Shown here piece by piece: positions 35,122 to 43,142 of a stretch of DNA of 64,000 nucleotides. The stretch lies in NCBI RefSeq assembly GCF_001761325.1, contig NZ_CP017478.1, positions 1,509,501-1,573,500 of the forward strand, given 5' to 3'. Position 1 is the stretch's first letter. Each line of letters opens with the position of its first letter. This stretch comes from Urechidicola croceus. GTDB lineage: Bacteria > Bacteroidota > Bacteroidia > Flavobacteriales > Flavobacteriaceae. The translations under genes and the position numbers were made by a program. The notes under the pieces are model-generated. The model was not told the origin of the DNA. It worked only from the letters and a program-made list of their open reading frames with translations, and ran no database searches.

Positions 35122-35875
35122 AAAAAGAATATTACTTAAAATTGGATCTAATGTTTTAACCAAAGAAACAAATCACATTTCTAAGGGTAAAATTGAAGAT
35201 ATCGCAAATCAAATCAGCGTATTACAAGATCAATATGAATTTGTAATAGTAAGTTCTGGCGCTATTGCGGCAGCGAAACAATTTGTAAATCTAGATGGTA
35301 AAGAAGTAACTGTAAAGCAAGCATTAGCAGCAATAGGTCAACCAAGATTAATGCGTATTTATCAAGATATTTTTAAGGATGCTGGGCTGTTCACTTCTCA
35401 GTGTTTACTATCCTACTCTGATTTTGAAAAAGAACAATCTAAAGAAAATATTGTAAACACTATCAATGTGCTTGTTGAGAACAATTACATTCCAATTATT
35501 AACGAAAATGATACCGTTGCTACTGACGAAATTAAGTTTGGTGATAATGATAAATTAGGTGCTTTGACTGCTGCACTTTTAAATGTTGATTTGTTCTTGA
35601 TTGCGACAAATACTAACGGAATTTACACCAAAGAATCAATGGCAGAAAATGAGGTTTCGACCATAAAATCTACTAGTGACATTTCTGCTTTAAAAAATGA
35701 AATTGAAGTTTCTATTTCAACTCATGGAACAGGTGGAATGACAACAAAAATTCAAGCAGCAGAAATTGCACAAAATACCAATATTGAAACTTGGATTGTA
35801 AATGGATTAAATGATAATTTTATCATTGATGCAATTAAGAATAAAATTGATTTTACAAAAATCACAACAAAATAA
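35105..35875 (+). CDS. proB: Glutamate 5-kinase, short form without PUA domain
   Basis: 256 residues, amino-acid kinase domain only; E. coli ProB (about 367) has an extra C-terminal PUA domain. Motifs: LLKIGSNVLT, VSSGAIAAAKQF, IINENDTVATDEIKFGDNDKLGALTA and STHGTGGMTTKIQAA. Phosphorylates glutamate for proline synthesis. Tightly linked to proA (overlap) and argF' (1 nt gap). Confidence 0.95.
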   Translation: MGKSDKKRILLKIGSNVLTKETNHISKGKIEDIANQISVLQDQYEFVIVSSGAIAAAKQFVNLDGKEVTVKQALAAIGQPRLMRIYQDIFKDAGLFTSQCLLSYSDFEKEQSKENIVNTINVLVENNYIPIINENDTVATDEIKFGDNDKLGALTAALLNVDLFLIATNTNGIYTKESMAENEVSTIKSTSDISALKNEIEVSISTHGTGGMTTKIQAAEIAQNTNIETWIVNGLNDNFIIDAIKNKIDFTKITTK

Positions 35876-35876
35876 A

Positions 35877-36824
35877 ATGAAGAACTACTTAAACATAAAC
35901 GAACTAGACAACTTGCAAACAACAGTACAAGAAGCCATTGAATTAAAGAAGAACCCCATGAAATATAAGTCATTGGGAGAAGATAAAACAATTTGTCTTT
36001 TATTCTTTAATAATAGTTTACGTACGCGTTTAAGTACTCAAAAAGCAGCACAGAATTTAGGATTGAATGCTGTCGTAATGAATTTTGGTAGTGAAGGTTG
36101 GCAATTAGAATATGAAGATGGAACTATCATGAATGAAGGAAAATCAGAGCATGTGATAGAAGCAGCGAAAGTTGTTTCTCAATACTGTGACATTGTAGCA
36201 ATTAGAGCATTTGCTTCATTGACTGATAAAGAACAAGATGAAGCCGAAATAGTATTGAACAATTTTAAGAAATACGCCAATGTTCCTGTTGTAAATTTAG
36301 AAAGTTCAATTGGTCATCCTTTACAATGTCTAGCAGATGCTATTACAATGGAGGAACATAAAACGACTCACAAACCAAAAGTTGTATTGTCTTGGGCTCC
36401 GCACCCAAAATCGTTACCTCATGCAGTTGCAAATTCATTTATTGAAATGATGCAATTACAAGATGCAGATTTTGTTATTACTCACCCTGAAGGTTATGAT
36501 TTAAGTCCAGAAATAGTGAAAGATTCTAAAGTTGAATACGATCAAGAGAAGGCTTTTGAAAATGCAGATTTTGTGTATACTAAAAACTGGAGTTCTTACA
36601 CTGATTATGGAAAAGTTTTAAGAACAGATGATGAATGGATGATTACAGGAGATAAAATGAAATTGACGAACAATGCTAAATTTATGCACTGCTTACCTGT
36701 GCGTAGAAATGTGGTTGTTGCTGATGAAGTGATTGATTCAGAAAATTCTTTGGTAATTGAACAAGCAAATAACAGAACCTATTCTGCACAAATTGTGTTG
36801 AAAAAAATATTGGAAAGAAAATAA
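35877..36824 (+). CDS. argF': N-acyl-ornithine carbamoyltransferase (ArgF')
   Basis: 315 residues from the ATG at 35877; the longer frame from 35811 would overlap proB. Carbamoyl-phosphate site near residue 47 is SLRTRLSTQ, unlike the STRT of ordinary ornithine enzymes; the late motif is HCLPVRRN rather than HCLP plus an SMG loop. These features mark the AOTCase/SOTCase group, which uses N-acetyl- or N-succinyl-ornithine. Residue 90, which I recall as Pro in the succinyl enzyme and Glu at the matching place in the acetyl enzyme, is Ser here (EGKSEH). Confidence 0.92.
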   Translation: MKNYLNINELDNLQTTVQEAIELKKNPMKYKSLGEDKTICLLFFNNSLRTRLSTQKAAQNLGLNAVVMNFGSEGWQLEYEDGTIMNEGKSEHVIEAAKVVSQYCDIVAIRAFASLTDKEQDEAEIVLNNFKKYANVPVVNLESSIGHPLQCLADAITMEEHKTTHKPKVVLSWAPHPKSLPHAVANSFIEMMQLQDADFVITHPEGYDLSPEIVKDSKVEYDQEKAFENADFVYTKNWSSYTDYGKVLRTDDEWMITGDKMKLTNNAKFMHCLPVRRNVVVADEVIDSENSLVIEQANNRTYSAQIVLKKILERK

Positions 36825-36834
36825 ATTATAGATT

Positions 36835-36915
36835 GTCATTTCGACGATAGGAGAAATCACATCCTGAGAAACACGTGAGCAATATATTGCGATTTCTCGC
36901 TTCTCTCGAAATGAC
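36835..36915. repeat. Family B long inverted repeat (after argF')
   Basis: GTCATTTCGACGATAGGAGA at the left and TCTCGCTTCTCTCGAAATGAC at the right: outer arms GTCATTTCGA/TCGAAATGAC exact, inner GAGAAATC/GATTTCTC exact. Best-preserved copy in the window. Confidence 0.9.
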
Positions 36916-36940
36916 AAATAGAATAAAAAATAAAACTAAC

Positions 36941-36991
36941 GTCATTCTGAACCATGTGCTGAATTTATTTCAGTATTGTTTCAGAATCGCA
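36941..36991. repeat. Left copy of a 51-bp direct repeat (nested family A)
   Basis: Outer ATTCTGAA / TTCAGAAT enclosing an inner CTGAA-tttat-TTCAG. Nearly identical (one substitution) to 37321-37371, with a small gene between the copies. Confidence 0.88.
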
Positions 36992-37008
36992 TCATAAAAA
37001 CATTTGAT

Positions 37009-37314
37009 ATGAATATCATGCATAAATTATTACATGACTCAAAAGTTTACACTTATGAAGAAAAAGATTCATTTAAAAATGGAAATTGGCCTTGCTATTA
37101 TGTTGAAAAAAAATATGGTTTTATAGTGTTCTTTCTTATATCAGAAGAAAATATAGATTATGCTGTATTTAACGCTAAAAAAGAACTCATTACTTTAGTA
37201 GAAAATATTAATTTTTACAATGAAGAATTCTGCAAAAAATTTATAGATGAAAATAGCAGAGATGAACAAATTTCTCACGTCCAATATTTGATTCATAAAA
37301 ATAATAAAAAATAA
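37009..37314 (+). CDS. Small orphan protein inserted in the arg operon
   Basis: 101 residues from the ATG at 37009 (MNIMHKLLHDSKVYT); a frame from 36976 starts inside repeat DNA. No signal peptide. It looks like a mixed alpha/beta soluble protein with one hydrophobic strand (YGFIVFFLIS) and an acidic helical end. No family recognised, and no arginine-pathway role is evident. It is the only gene in the operon without a known step, and is bordered by two copies of the same 51-bp repeat. Confidence 0.65.
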   Translation: MNIMHKLLHDSKVYTYEEKDSFKNGNWPCYYVEKKYGFIVFFLISEENIDYAVFNAKKELITLVENINFYNEEFCKKFIDENSRDEQISHVQYLIHKNNKK

Positions 37315-37319
37315 AAACG

Positions 37320-37411
37320 CGTCATTCTAAACCATGTGCTGAATTTATTTCAGTATTGTTTCAGAATCGCACCCAAAGAGAATGAGACGCTGAACTAAAT
37401 TCAGTGTGACG
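37320..37411. repeat. Family A element with right copy of the 51-bp direct repeat
   Basis: Contains the nested hairpin at 37321-37371 (outer left arm ATTCTAAA, one change from 36941) and then ACGCTGAA-ctaaa-TTCAGTGT, which pairs fully with one G-U. Confidence 0.88.
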
Positions 37412-37421
37412 AACGAAAATA

Positions 37422-37445
37422 GATTCCTGCCTTCGCAGGAATGAC
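37422..37445. repeat. Family C hairpin repeat (before argB)
   Basis: ATTCCTGC-cttc-GCAGGAAT, 12 bp before the argB ATG. Identical to the copy at 39302. Confidence 0.85.
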
Positions 37446-37456
37446 ATAAAAAACAA

Positions 37457-38239
37457 ATGAGTAAACAACAATTACATATTGTCAAAATAGGTGGAAACAT
37501 CATTAATAATTCAGAATTACTATCTTCTTTCTTGAAAGATTTTTCGGAATTGAAAGGATTAAAGATTTTAGTTCACGGTGGAGGAAAAAAAGCGACTGAA
37601 TTGGCTAATTCTATTGGTTTGGAACCAAAAATGGTCAACGGTAGAAGAATAACTGATGAGGCTAATTTAGAAATTGTAACGATGGTCTATGCAGGATTAT
37701 TGAACAAAAATATTGTTGCAGAACTACAACAAAATAACTGTAATGCTCTTGGGCTTTCAGGAACTGATGCCAATTGTATTTTAGCACATAAAAGAATTGT
37801 TAAAGATATTGATTATGGTTTTGCAGGTGATATTGACGCTGTAAATACAAATGCAATAAATGTTTTTTTACAAAATGAGATAATCCCTGTTTTTTGTGCA
37901 ATTTCTCATGATAAAAAAGGACAATTATTAAATACCAATGCAGATACTATTGCATCAGAATTGGCAATTGGATTGTCCAATTTATATGATGTTTCATTAG
38001 TATACACATTCGAAAAAAATGGTGTTCTACTGACTATTGAAGATGAAGATTCAGTTATTGAAGATATCGATTCAAAAAAGTATGAAACATTAAAATCAGA
38101 TAATATTATTGCAGATGGAATGCTACCAAAAATGGAGAATTGTTTCCACGCATTGAGTAAAGGGGTTTCAAAAGTTATCATTGGAAATCCAACAGTAATA
38201 AGTAATCAAAATCAAAAGTTTACAACATTGACCTTATGA
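37457..38239 (+). CDS. argB: N-acyl-glutamate kinase
   Basis: 260 residues, amino-acid kinase family. LHIVKIGGNIINN, ILVHGGGKKATELA, GRRITDEANLEIV, LGLSGTDANCILAH and DGMLPKMENCFHAL. It phosphorylates N-acetyl- or N-succinyl-glutamate. Shares an ATGA overlap with the downstream deacylase gene. Confidence 0.94.
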   Translation: MSKQQLHIVKIGGNIINNSELLSSFLKDFSELKGLKILVHGGGKKATELANSIGLEPKMVNGRRITDEANLEIVTMVYAGLLNKNIVAELQQNNCNALGLSGTDANCILAHKRIVKDIDYGFAGDIDAVNTNAINVFLQNEIIPVFCAISHDKKGQLLNTNADTIASELAIGLSNLYDVSLVYTFEKNGVLLTIEDEDSVIEDIDSKKYETLKSDNIIADGMLPKMENCFHALSKGVSKVIIGNPTVISNQNQKFTTLTL

Positions 38240-39294
38240 TTCAACAACTAACAAATAACGCCATAGAATTATTGCAAAACTTAATTGCAACACAGTCTTT
38301 TTCAAAAGAAGAAGAAGGAACTGCTAAATTGATTGAGCAATGGTTTGAATCAAATGAAATTCCATTTGAGCGTCATGGATATAATATCATTGCATACAAT
38401 AAGTACTTTGACAAAAGCAAACCAACCATACTTTTAAACTCTCATCATGATACTGTAAAACCGAATTCGGCGTATACCAAAGATCCATTTCATCCGCATA
38501 TAGAAGACGGAAAATTATATGGATTAGGAAGCAATGATGCGGGTGGATGCTTGGTTTCGTTAATTGCAACGTTCACCTATTTTTATGCGCAAGAAAATCT
38601 GAAATACAATTTCTGTATGACCGCAGTTGCCGAAGAAGAAAATTCTGGAGATGATGGCGTACGAAGTATCTTAAAATATTTACCAGAAATAGAGTTTGCA
38701 ATTGTTGGTGAACCTACTTTAATGCAATTGGCAATTGCCGAAAAAGGCTTAATTGTTTTAGACGGAATTGTAAAAGGAACTCCAAGCCACGCAGCTCATC
38801 CTAATAATGATAATTCAATTTATAATACTATCAAAACCCTAGAATGGTTTAGAGATTATCGATTTGACAAGACATCAGAAACATTAGGAGATATGAAAAT
38901 GACTGTTACTCAAATCAATGCTGGAAGTCAACATAATGTTGTTCCTGCACACGTTGATTTAGTCATTGATGTTCGTGTAAATGATAAATATACCAATCAA
39001 GAAATTTATGATATTGTTCGGAAAAATGCTCCATGTGAGGTCAAGGCTCGTTCATTGCGGTTGAATTCATCATCAATTGATAAAAATCATCCAATTGTAC
39101 AAGCAGGAATCGCAATGGGAAGAGAAACTTATGGTTCTCCTACACTTTCTGACCAGTCAAATTTGACGTGTCAATCATTAAAATTGGGCCCTGGAGATTC
39201 AACACGTTCGCATTCTGCTAATGAGTTTATTTATGTGAATGAAATAGAAGAAGGGATTGATTTGTATATCAAACTATTAAACAAAATAGTTTGA
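38236..39294 (+). CDS. argE: M20-family N-acyl-ornithine/citrulline deacylase
   Basis: 352 residues. Metal-site motifs: LLNSHHDTVKPN, GLGSNDAGGCLVS, TAVAEEENSGDDG and VGEPT; dimerisation region with GTPSHAAHPNNDNS. In pathways with ArgF' the substrate is N-acyl-citrulline rather than N-acyl-ornithine, so despite the symbol the enzyme here probably acts after carbamoylation. Overlaps argB by 4 nt. Confidence 0.9.
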   Translation: MIQQLTNNAIELLQNLIATQSFSKEEEGTAKLIEQWFESNEIPFERHGYNIIAYNKYFDKSKPTILLNSHHDTVKPNSAYTKDPFHPHIEDGKLYGLGSNDAGGCLVSLIATFTYFYAQENLKYNFCMTAVAEEENSGDDGVRSILKYLPEIEFAIVGEPTLMQLAIAEKGLIVLDGIVKGTPSHAAHPNNDNSIYNTIKTLEWFRDYRFDKTSETLGDMKMTVTQINAGSQHNVVPAHVDLVIDVRVNDKYTNQEIYDIVRKNAPCEVKARSLRLNSSSIDKNHPIVQAGIAMGRETYGSPTLSDQSNLTCQSLKLGPGDSTRSHSANEFIYVNEIEEGIDLYIKLLNKIV

Positions 39295-39301
39295 TATAAT
39301 A

Positions 39302-39325
39302 GATTCCTGCCTTCGCAGGAATGAC
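39302..39325. repeat. Family C hairpin repeat (argE-argH gap)
   Basis: ATTCCTGC-cttc-GCAGGAAT followed by GAC, 8 bp after the argE stop. Confidence 0.85.
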
Positions 39326-39342
39326 AAAAAATAAATAAGCGG

Positions 39343-39421
39343 GTCATTCTGAATTTATTTCAGAATCGCACAAGAAAATAAATATTGAATAATGAGACAC
39401 TGAAACAAGTTCAGTGTGACG
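39343..39421. repeat. Family A double hairpin (argE-argH gap)
   Basis: ATTCTGAA-tttat-TTCAGAAT then ACACTGAA-acaag-TTCAGTGT: a fourth stem type, fully paired. Lies 18 bp before the argH ATG. Confidence 0.88.
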
Positions 39422-39438
39422 TTAAAAAACACCAGAAT

Positions 39439-40725
39439 ATGAAACTTTGGGATAAAGGATTTAGTACAGATAAGAAAATAGACATATTCACTGTTGGAAA
39501 CGACAGAGAATTAGACTTAATTATTGCAAAATATGATGTCATAGGTAATATGGCTCAAGCCAAAATGTTACACAAAATAGGATTATTATCTGCTGAAGAA
39601 AATGATGCATTGGATATTGAATTAAAAAACATATTAAAAACAATAGAAAATGGAACTTTCACTATTGAAGATACGTTTGAAGATGTGCATTCTAAAGTTG
39701 AGCATTTATTAACTGAAAAACTAGGAGATACTGGAAAGAAAATACATACTGCTCGTTCAAGAAACGATCAAGTTTTGGTTGATATGCATTTGTATTTAAA
39801 AGATGAATTAGCCGAAATTAAACAATTGACAAAAGATTTTTTTGACTTGCTAATAGATTTGGCAAAAAAATACAAAAACGTATTACTTCCAGGTTACACA
39901 CATTTACAAGTGGCAATGCCGTCATCATTCGGAATGTGGTTTTCTGCCTATGCTGAGAGTTTAATTGATGACATTTACTTTTTAAATGCCGCTTATAAAA
40001 TTACAAATCAAAATCCGTTGGGTTCTGCTGCTGGTTACGGTAGTTCGTTCCCAATTGATAGAAAATATACTACTGAATTATTAGAATTTGAAACTTTAAA
40101 ATTCAATTCAGTAGCAGCCCAAATGAGTAGGGGAAAATTAGAAAAGTCTGTTTCATATGCATTAAGTAGCATTTCAGGAACGTTGTCGAAATTAAGTATG
40201 GACGTGTGTTTATATATGAGTCAAAATTTCAATTTTGTTTCATTTCCAGACGAATTAACGACAGGTTCAAGTATAATGCCTCACAAAAAAAACCCTGATG
40301 TATTTGAATTAATTAGAGGTAAATGTAATAAGTTACAGGCTTTACCCTACGAATTAACACTCATTTCTAATAACCTTCCAAGTGGTTATCATCGAGACCT
40401 ACAATTATTAAAGGAAGGTATTGTGCCAGCAATTCAAACTATGAAATCTTGCTTGGAAATGGTTACTTTTTCTTTAGAACAAATCAAAGTAAACAAGAAT
40501 ATTTTAGATGATGATAAATACTTGTATTTATTTAGTGTTGAAGAGGTAAACAAACTAGTTCAAAACGGAACTCCATTTAGAGATGCATATAAAATTGTAG
40601 GTAAAAATATTGCCGATGGTAAATTTAATCCCGATAAAAAAGTAAATCATACTCATGAAGGAAGTGTTGGTAATTTATGTTTGGATGAAATTGTTTCTAA
40701 AATGAAAAAGGCTTTCCAAGAATAA
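39439..40725 (+). CDS. argH: Argininosuccinate lyase
   Basis: 428 residues from the ATG at 39439 (MKLWDKGFS); a start at 39385 would translate repeat DNA. Fumarase/aspartase superfamily: EDVHSKVEHLLTEKLGD, HTARSRNDQV, PGYTHLQVAMP and the signature GSSIMPHKKNPD with the catalytic Ser. Makes arginine and fumarate. Last gene of the operon, with a terminator 22 nt downstream. Confidence 0.96.
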   Translation: MKLWDKGFSTDKKIDIFTVGNDRELDLIIAKYDVIGNMAQAKMLHKIGLLSAEENDALDIELKNILKTIENGTFTIEDTFEDVHSKVEHLLTEKLGDTGKKIHTARSRNDQVLVDMHLYLKDELAEIKQLTKDFFDLLIDLAKKYKNVLLPGYTHLQVAMPSSFGMWFSAYAESLIDDIYFLNAAYKITNQNPLGSAAGYGSSFPIDRKYTTELLEFETLKFNSVAAQMSRGKLEKSVSYALSSISGTLSKLSMDVCLYMSQNFNFVSFPDELTTGSSIMPHKKNPDVFELIRGKCNKLQALPYELTLISNNLPSGYHRDLQLLKEGIVPAIQTMKSCLEMVTFSLEQIKVNKNILDDDKYLYLFSVEEVNKLVQNGTPFRDAYKIVGKNIADGKFNPDKKVNHTHEGSVGNLCLDEIVSKMKKAFQE

Positions 40726-40742
40726 CTTTGGTTATTATTAAC

Positions 40743-40776
40743 AAAAAAACCTACTGAATCAACAGTAGGTTTCTTT
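40743..40776. terminator. Bidirectional terminator between argH and the pseudouridine synthase gene
   Basis: Stem AAACCTACTG / CAGTAGGTTT, loop AATCAA. On the minus strand it has a clean T7 tail; on the plus strand the tail is TTTCTTTG, weaker. It can serve both convergent units. Confidence 0.82.
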
Positions 40777-40802
40777 GTTATGAATTTATTTAGACTTTTA
40801 AA

Positions 40803-41669
40803 TTAAATCATATTTAAATTAATTACTTCTTGATTAGTCAAAGGTCTGTAATGCCCTCTTGGTAAGTTTTTCTTAGTTAATCCAGCAAATATAACTCTAT
40901 CAAGTTTTACAACTGTATAGCCGAAATGCTCAAAAATCTTACGTACAATCCTATTCCTCCCTGAATGAATCTCTATCCCTACTTCAGTTTTAGATTGACC
41001 ATCTATATAAGAAATTGCATCTACAAAAACCATTTTTCCTTCTAACATAAAATTTTGAGAAATAGCAGTTAAATCTTTCATTGCCAATTTCTTATCTAAT
41101 GAAGCATGATATAATTTCTTCACATTATGTTTTGGATGAGTTAACTTCTTAGCCAAATCTCCATCATTGGTAAATAACAATAATCCAGTAGTATTTCTAT
41201 CTAATCTTCCAACAGGATAGATTCGTTCAGTTGTTGCCTTATCAATGATATCCATTACTGTTTTACGCCCTCTTTCATCATCCATTGTAGTGATGTAATT
41301 CTTAGGTTTATTCAATAAAATATAACGTTTCGTCTCAATAGAAAGTAACGCCCCATCAAAACGAACAACATCATCGGGCTGTACTTTGTAACCCATTTCA
41401 GTTACAATTTTACCATTTACTGTTGCATTTCCTGCTGCAATATAAACATCTGCTTCACGACGAGAACATATTCCTGCATTAGCAATATATTTATTCAAAC
41501 GAATACCATCTTCTACATTCTCCTTTTTTGGAGTTGTATTTGGTTTTCTTTTAAAGGTTTTCACGTTTTGTGGATTAGGACGAAAATTTTTAGTTTTCAT
41601 CTTCTTTACCGGCTTCTGAGGAGTATCTTTTTTAGCGTGTCGTCCTCGCGACGAGTTTTGTTTTGCCAT
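40803..41669 (-). CDS. RsuA/RluB-family 23S rRNA pseudouridine synthase
   Basis: 288 residues. A basic disordered N-terminus (about 1-50), an S4 RNA-binding domain (about 54-110, IRLNKYIANAGICSRREAD), then the catalytic domain with YPVGRLDRNTTGLLLFTNDG containing the catalytic Asp, and RKIFEHFGYTVVKLDRV. Most like RluB, which modifies U2605 of 23S rRNA in E. coli; RluE/RluF-type targets cannot be excluded. A TATCTTTG box at 41686-41693 is the likely -7 element. Confidence 0.9.
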   Translation of the reverse strand: MAKQNSSRGRHAKKDTPQKPVKKMKTKNFRPNPQNVKTFKRKPNTTPKKENVEDGIRLNKYIANAGICSRREADVYIAAGNATVNGKIVTEMGYKVQPDDVVRFDGALLSIETKRYILLNKPKNYITTMDDERGRKTVMDIIDKATTERIYPVGRLDRNTTGLLLFTNDGDLAKKLTHPKHNVKKLYHASLDKKLAMKDLTAISQNFMLEGKMVFVDAISYIDGQSKTEVGIEIHSGRNRIVRKIFEHFGYTVVKLDRVIFAGLTKKNLPRGHYRPLTNQEVINLNMI

Positions 41670-41685
41670 TGTATTAAATTTTCGG

Positions 41686-41693
41686 CAAAGATA
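41686..41693 (-). promoter_or_regulatory. Candidate -7 box of the pseudouridine synthase gene
   Basis: Minus-strand TATCTTTG, 16 nt before the ATG, matches TAnnTTTG. The same octamer precedes mvaD and the HMG-CoA reductase gene. No clear -33. Confidence 0.45.
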
Positions 41694-41868
41694 CAGTTAA
41701 TTATGAATTGTAGATAATGAATTGTAAATTTTATTAATTTTGATAACGGTCTTGTATATGAAAAGTAGCGAATTATACGCACTCTTTTTTTGGTTTATAA
41801 CAGACCTTTAATTTATTTTCTTCCTATTAAGCACTTAAACCGCTATTTTTTTATATACGTTGTTGACT

Positions 41869-42465
41869 TTAGTTTTTTGCAAATTCAATTAGTGGTTTAA
41901 CATTTCCATTGTCTGCTTCTTTTAATGCATTAATATACTCTTTTCTAATTTCGTTAGCTTTTACCATATTAGACTGATGCCACGAAAATATTTCATTCCC
42001 AAATATTGATTCCATAATTATGTCAGCCATCATCCTAGAGTGTCTACCATTTCCATTTGGGAAACAATGAATAGATACTATTCGGTGTTTGAATCTAATT
42101 GCTATTTCCTCTGGTGAAAAGGTTTTGTTTTCTATCCAATATTTGGTATCGTCCAGCAAATATTTTAATTCAAGACCAATTTTAGTCCATGGAATTCCGA
42201 TGTTTTTTTTAGTTTTTCTATATTCACCTGCCCATTTCCATACATCTCCATACATTTTTTCATGTAAGTCTTTTATAAACTTTACTGTCAAAATTTTTTC
42301 AGGTTTCAAATTTGTGTGAATAGTCCATTCGACTGCTTTTTCAATGTTCAGTTGCTCAAATTCATCCAACTCTCCTTGAGTCGTAATTGATTTTATTTTA
42401 AGACCATCCTTTTCTTCTTCTTCTAATGGTGTTTGTCCATCATTGTAATCGAATTTTAATCCCAT
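41869..42465 (-). CDS. Mobile mystery protein B (Fic-domain protein)
   Basis: 198 residues. Fic core motif at 133-144 is HCFPNGNGRHSR, matching HxFxxGNGRxxR with the catalytic His133; the flap region is around KWAGEYRKTKKNIGIPW. Intact Fic proteins transfer AMP or another group to target proteins. Pairing with an XRE-type gene upstream, overlapping by 10 nt, is exactly the mobile mystery A/B pair (TIGR02612/TIGR02613 as I recall). It probably acts as a toxin-like effector held by its partner, but this is inference. Confidence 0.88.
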   Translation of the reverse strand: MGLKFDYNDGQTPLEEEEKDGLKIKSITTQGELDEFEQLNIEKAVEWTIHTNLKPEKILTVKFIKDLHEKMYGDVWKWAGEYRKTKKNIGIPWTKIGLELKYLLDDTKYWIENKTFSPEEIAIRFKHRIVSIHCFPNGNGRHSRMMADIIMESIFGNEIFSWHQSNMVKANEIRKEYINALKEADNGNVKPLIEFAKN

Positions 42466-42917
42466 AATGACTTTCTCATTTCTCGTTTTATTTCATTAGC
42501 TAGTTCCTTTATGGTTTCGGCTATTTTGTCATCTCTAATTCCTTGGTCCTCTAATTTCATATTTTGATTGGTCCGTAACACTATTTTTTGAGCCAGTTTA
42601 TCTGCTTTTTTCTGTATTAAATCGTTAATAGTCCCATTATTTGGGACTAGTGCATATACTAACTTTAAATCAAGTGCCATGGCGACATCTTTTAAGGAAT
42701 TGAGTGTTATTGTGCCATTGGCCTCACTCTCCTCAATTCTTTTTACACCTTGTCTTGTAATATTTAGTTTGGTACCAAGTTGGGCCATAGTCATATTAAG
42801 TGCAGTTCGAATAGTATTTATCCATCCACGTTCTGGGACCAGGACCTTTCTGCTTTCAGAGAATGGTTGTAGTTTTTGGTCCAATTGCTCGATTAAAAGT
42901 TTTCGCTTATTTCTCAT
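42456..42917 (-). CDS. Mobile mystery protein A (XRE-family helix-turn-helix)
   Basis: 153 residues. The helix-turn-helix spans about 38-82 (MTMAQLGTKLNITRQGVKRIEESEANGTITLNSLKDVAMALDLKL, read in parts), preceded by PERGWINTIRTALN, a marker of this family. The helical C-terminal part may contact the Fic protein. It is the first gene of the pair and the natural candidate to bind the GTTTAC sites upstream and repress the operon. Confidence 0.88.
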   Translation of the reverse strand: MRNKRKLLIEQLDQKLQPFSESRKVLVPERGWINTIRTALNMTMAQLGTKLNITRQGVKRIEESEANGTITLNSLKDVAMALDLKLVYALVPNNGTINDLIQKKADKLAQKIVLRTNQNMKLEDQGIRDDKIAETIKELANEIKREMRKSLWD

Positions 42918-42919
42918 TT

Positions 42920-43037
42920 TTTGTAAATATTTAAGTTTACAAAATAAAAATAATGTAAACGTAATTGTTTACAAATATATAAAAAAGTCAATAGATGGGT
43001 TTACAAAGAAATAAAAAAAATAACTTTAAATGTTTAC
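42920..43037. promoter_or_regulatory. Array of GTTTAC operator-like sites upstream of the Fic/XRE module
   Basis: GTTTAC starts at 42935, 42967, 42999 and 43032: spacings of 32, 32 and 33 bp, close to three helical turns. The first three read GTTTACAAA. An inverted GTAAAC at 42955 makes the palindrome GTAAAC-gtaatt-GTTTAC (42955-42972), and TTTGTAAAT lies at 42920-42928 next to the ATG. A minus-strand -7 box TATATTTG (42972-42979) falls inside the array, so occupancy would block transcription. Confidence 0.65.
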
Positions 43038-43078
43038 TTCGTGTTGTTGCTTAAATTAAAGACAACAATTAAGATATG

Positions 43079-43095
43079 GTCTATTCACAATAGAC
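43079..43095. repeat. Inverted repeat between the Fic/XRE module and the NUDIX gene
   Basis: GTCTATT-cac-AATAGAC, perfect 7-bp arms. No T-tail on either side, so not an obvious terminator; it may mark a module boundary. The rest of this 120-bp gap shows nothing recognisable. Confidence 0.4.
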
Positions 43096-43142
43096 TACAC
43101 TGATAGTTAAAGAAGTTAGTGTTAAAAATATCAAGAAACAAA

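Noticed and set aside
35811-35876. N-terminal extension of argF'
   Set aside because: It overlaps the proB coding end in another frame; the ATG at 35877 starts the conserved protein.
39385-39438. N-terminal extension of argH
   Set aside because: The extra 18 residues translate a family A repeat; MKLWDKGFS at 39439 is the family start.
41703-41726. Attachment-site-like direct repeat ATGAATTGTA (two copies 14 bp apart)
   Set aside because: Short, AT-rich and next to the rRNA pseudouridine synthase gene; no matching copy was seen on the other side of the module.
41869-43100. Prophage or integrative element around the Fic/XRE genes
   Set aside because: No integrase, transposase, tRNA target or flanking duplication is visible; only the two-gene module and its upstream sites.
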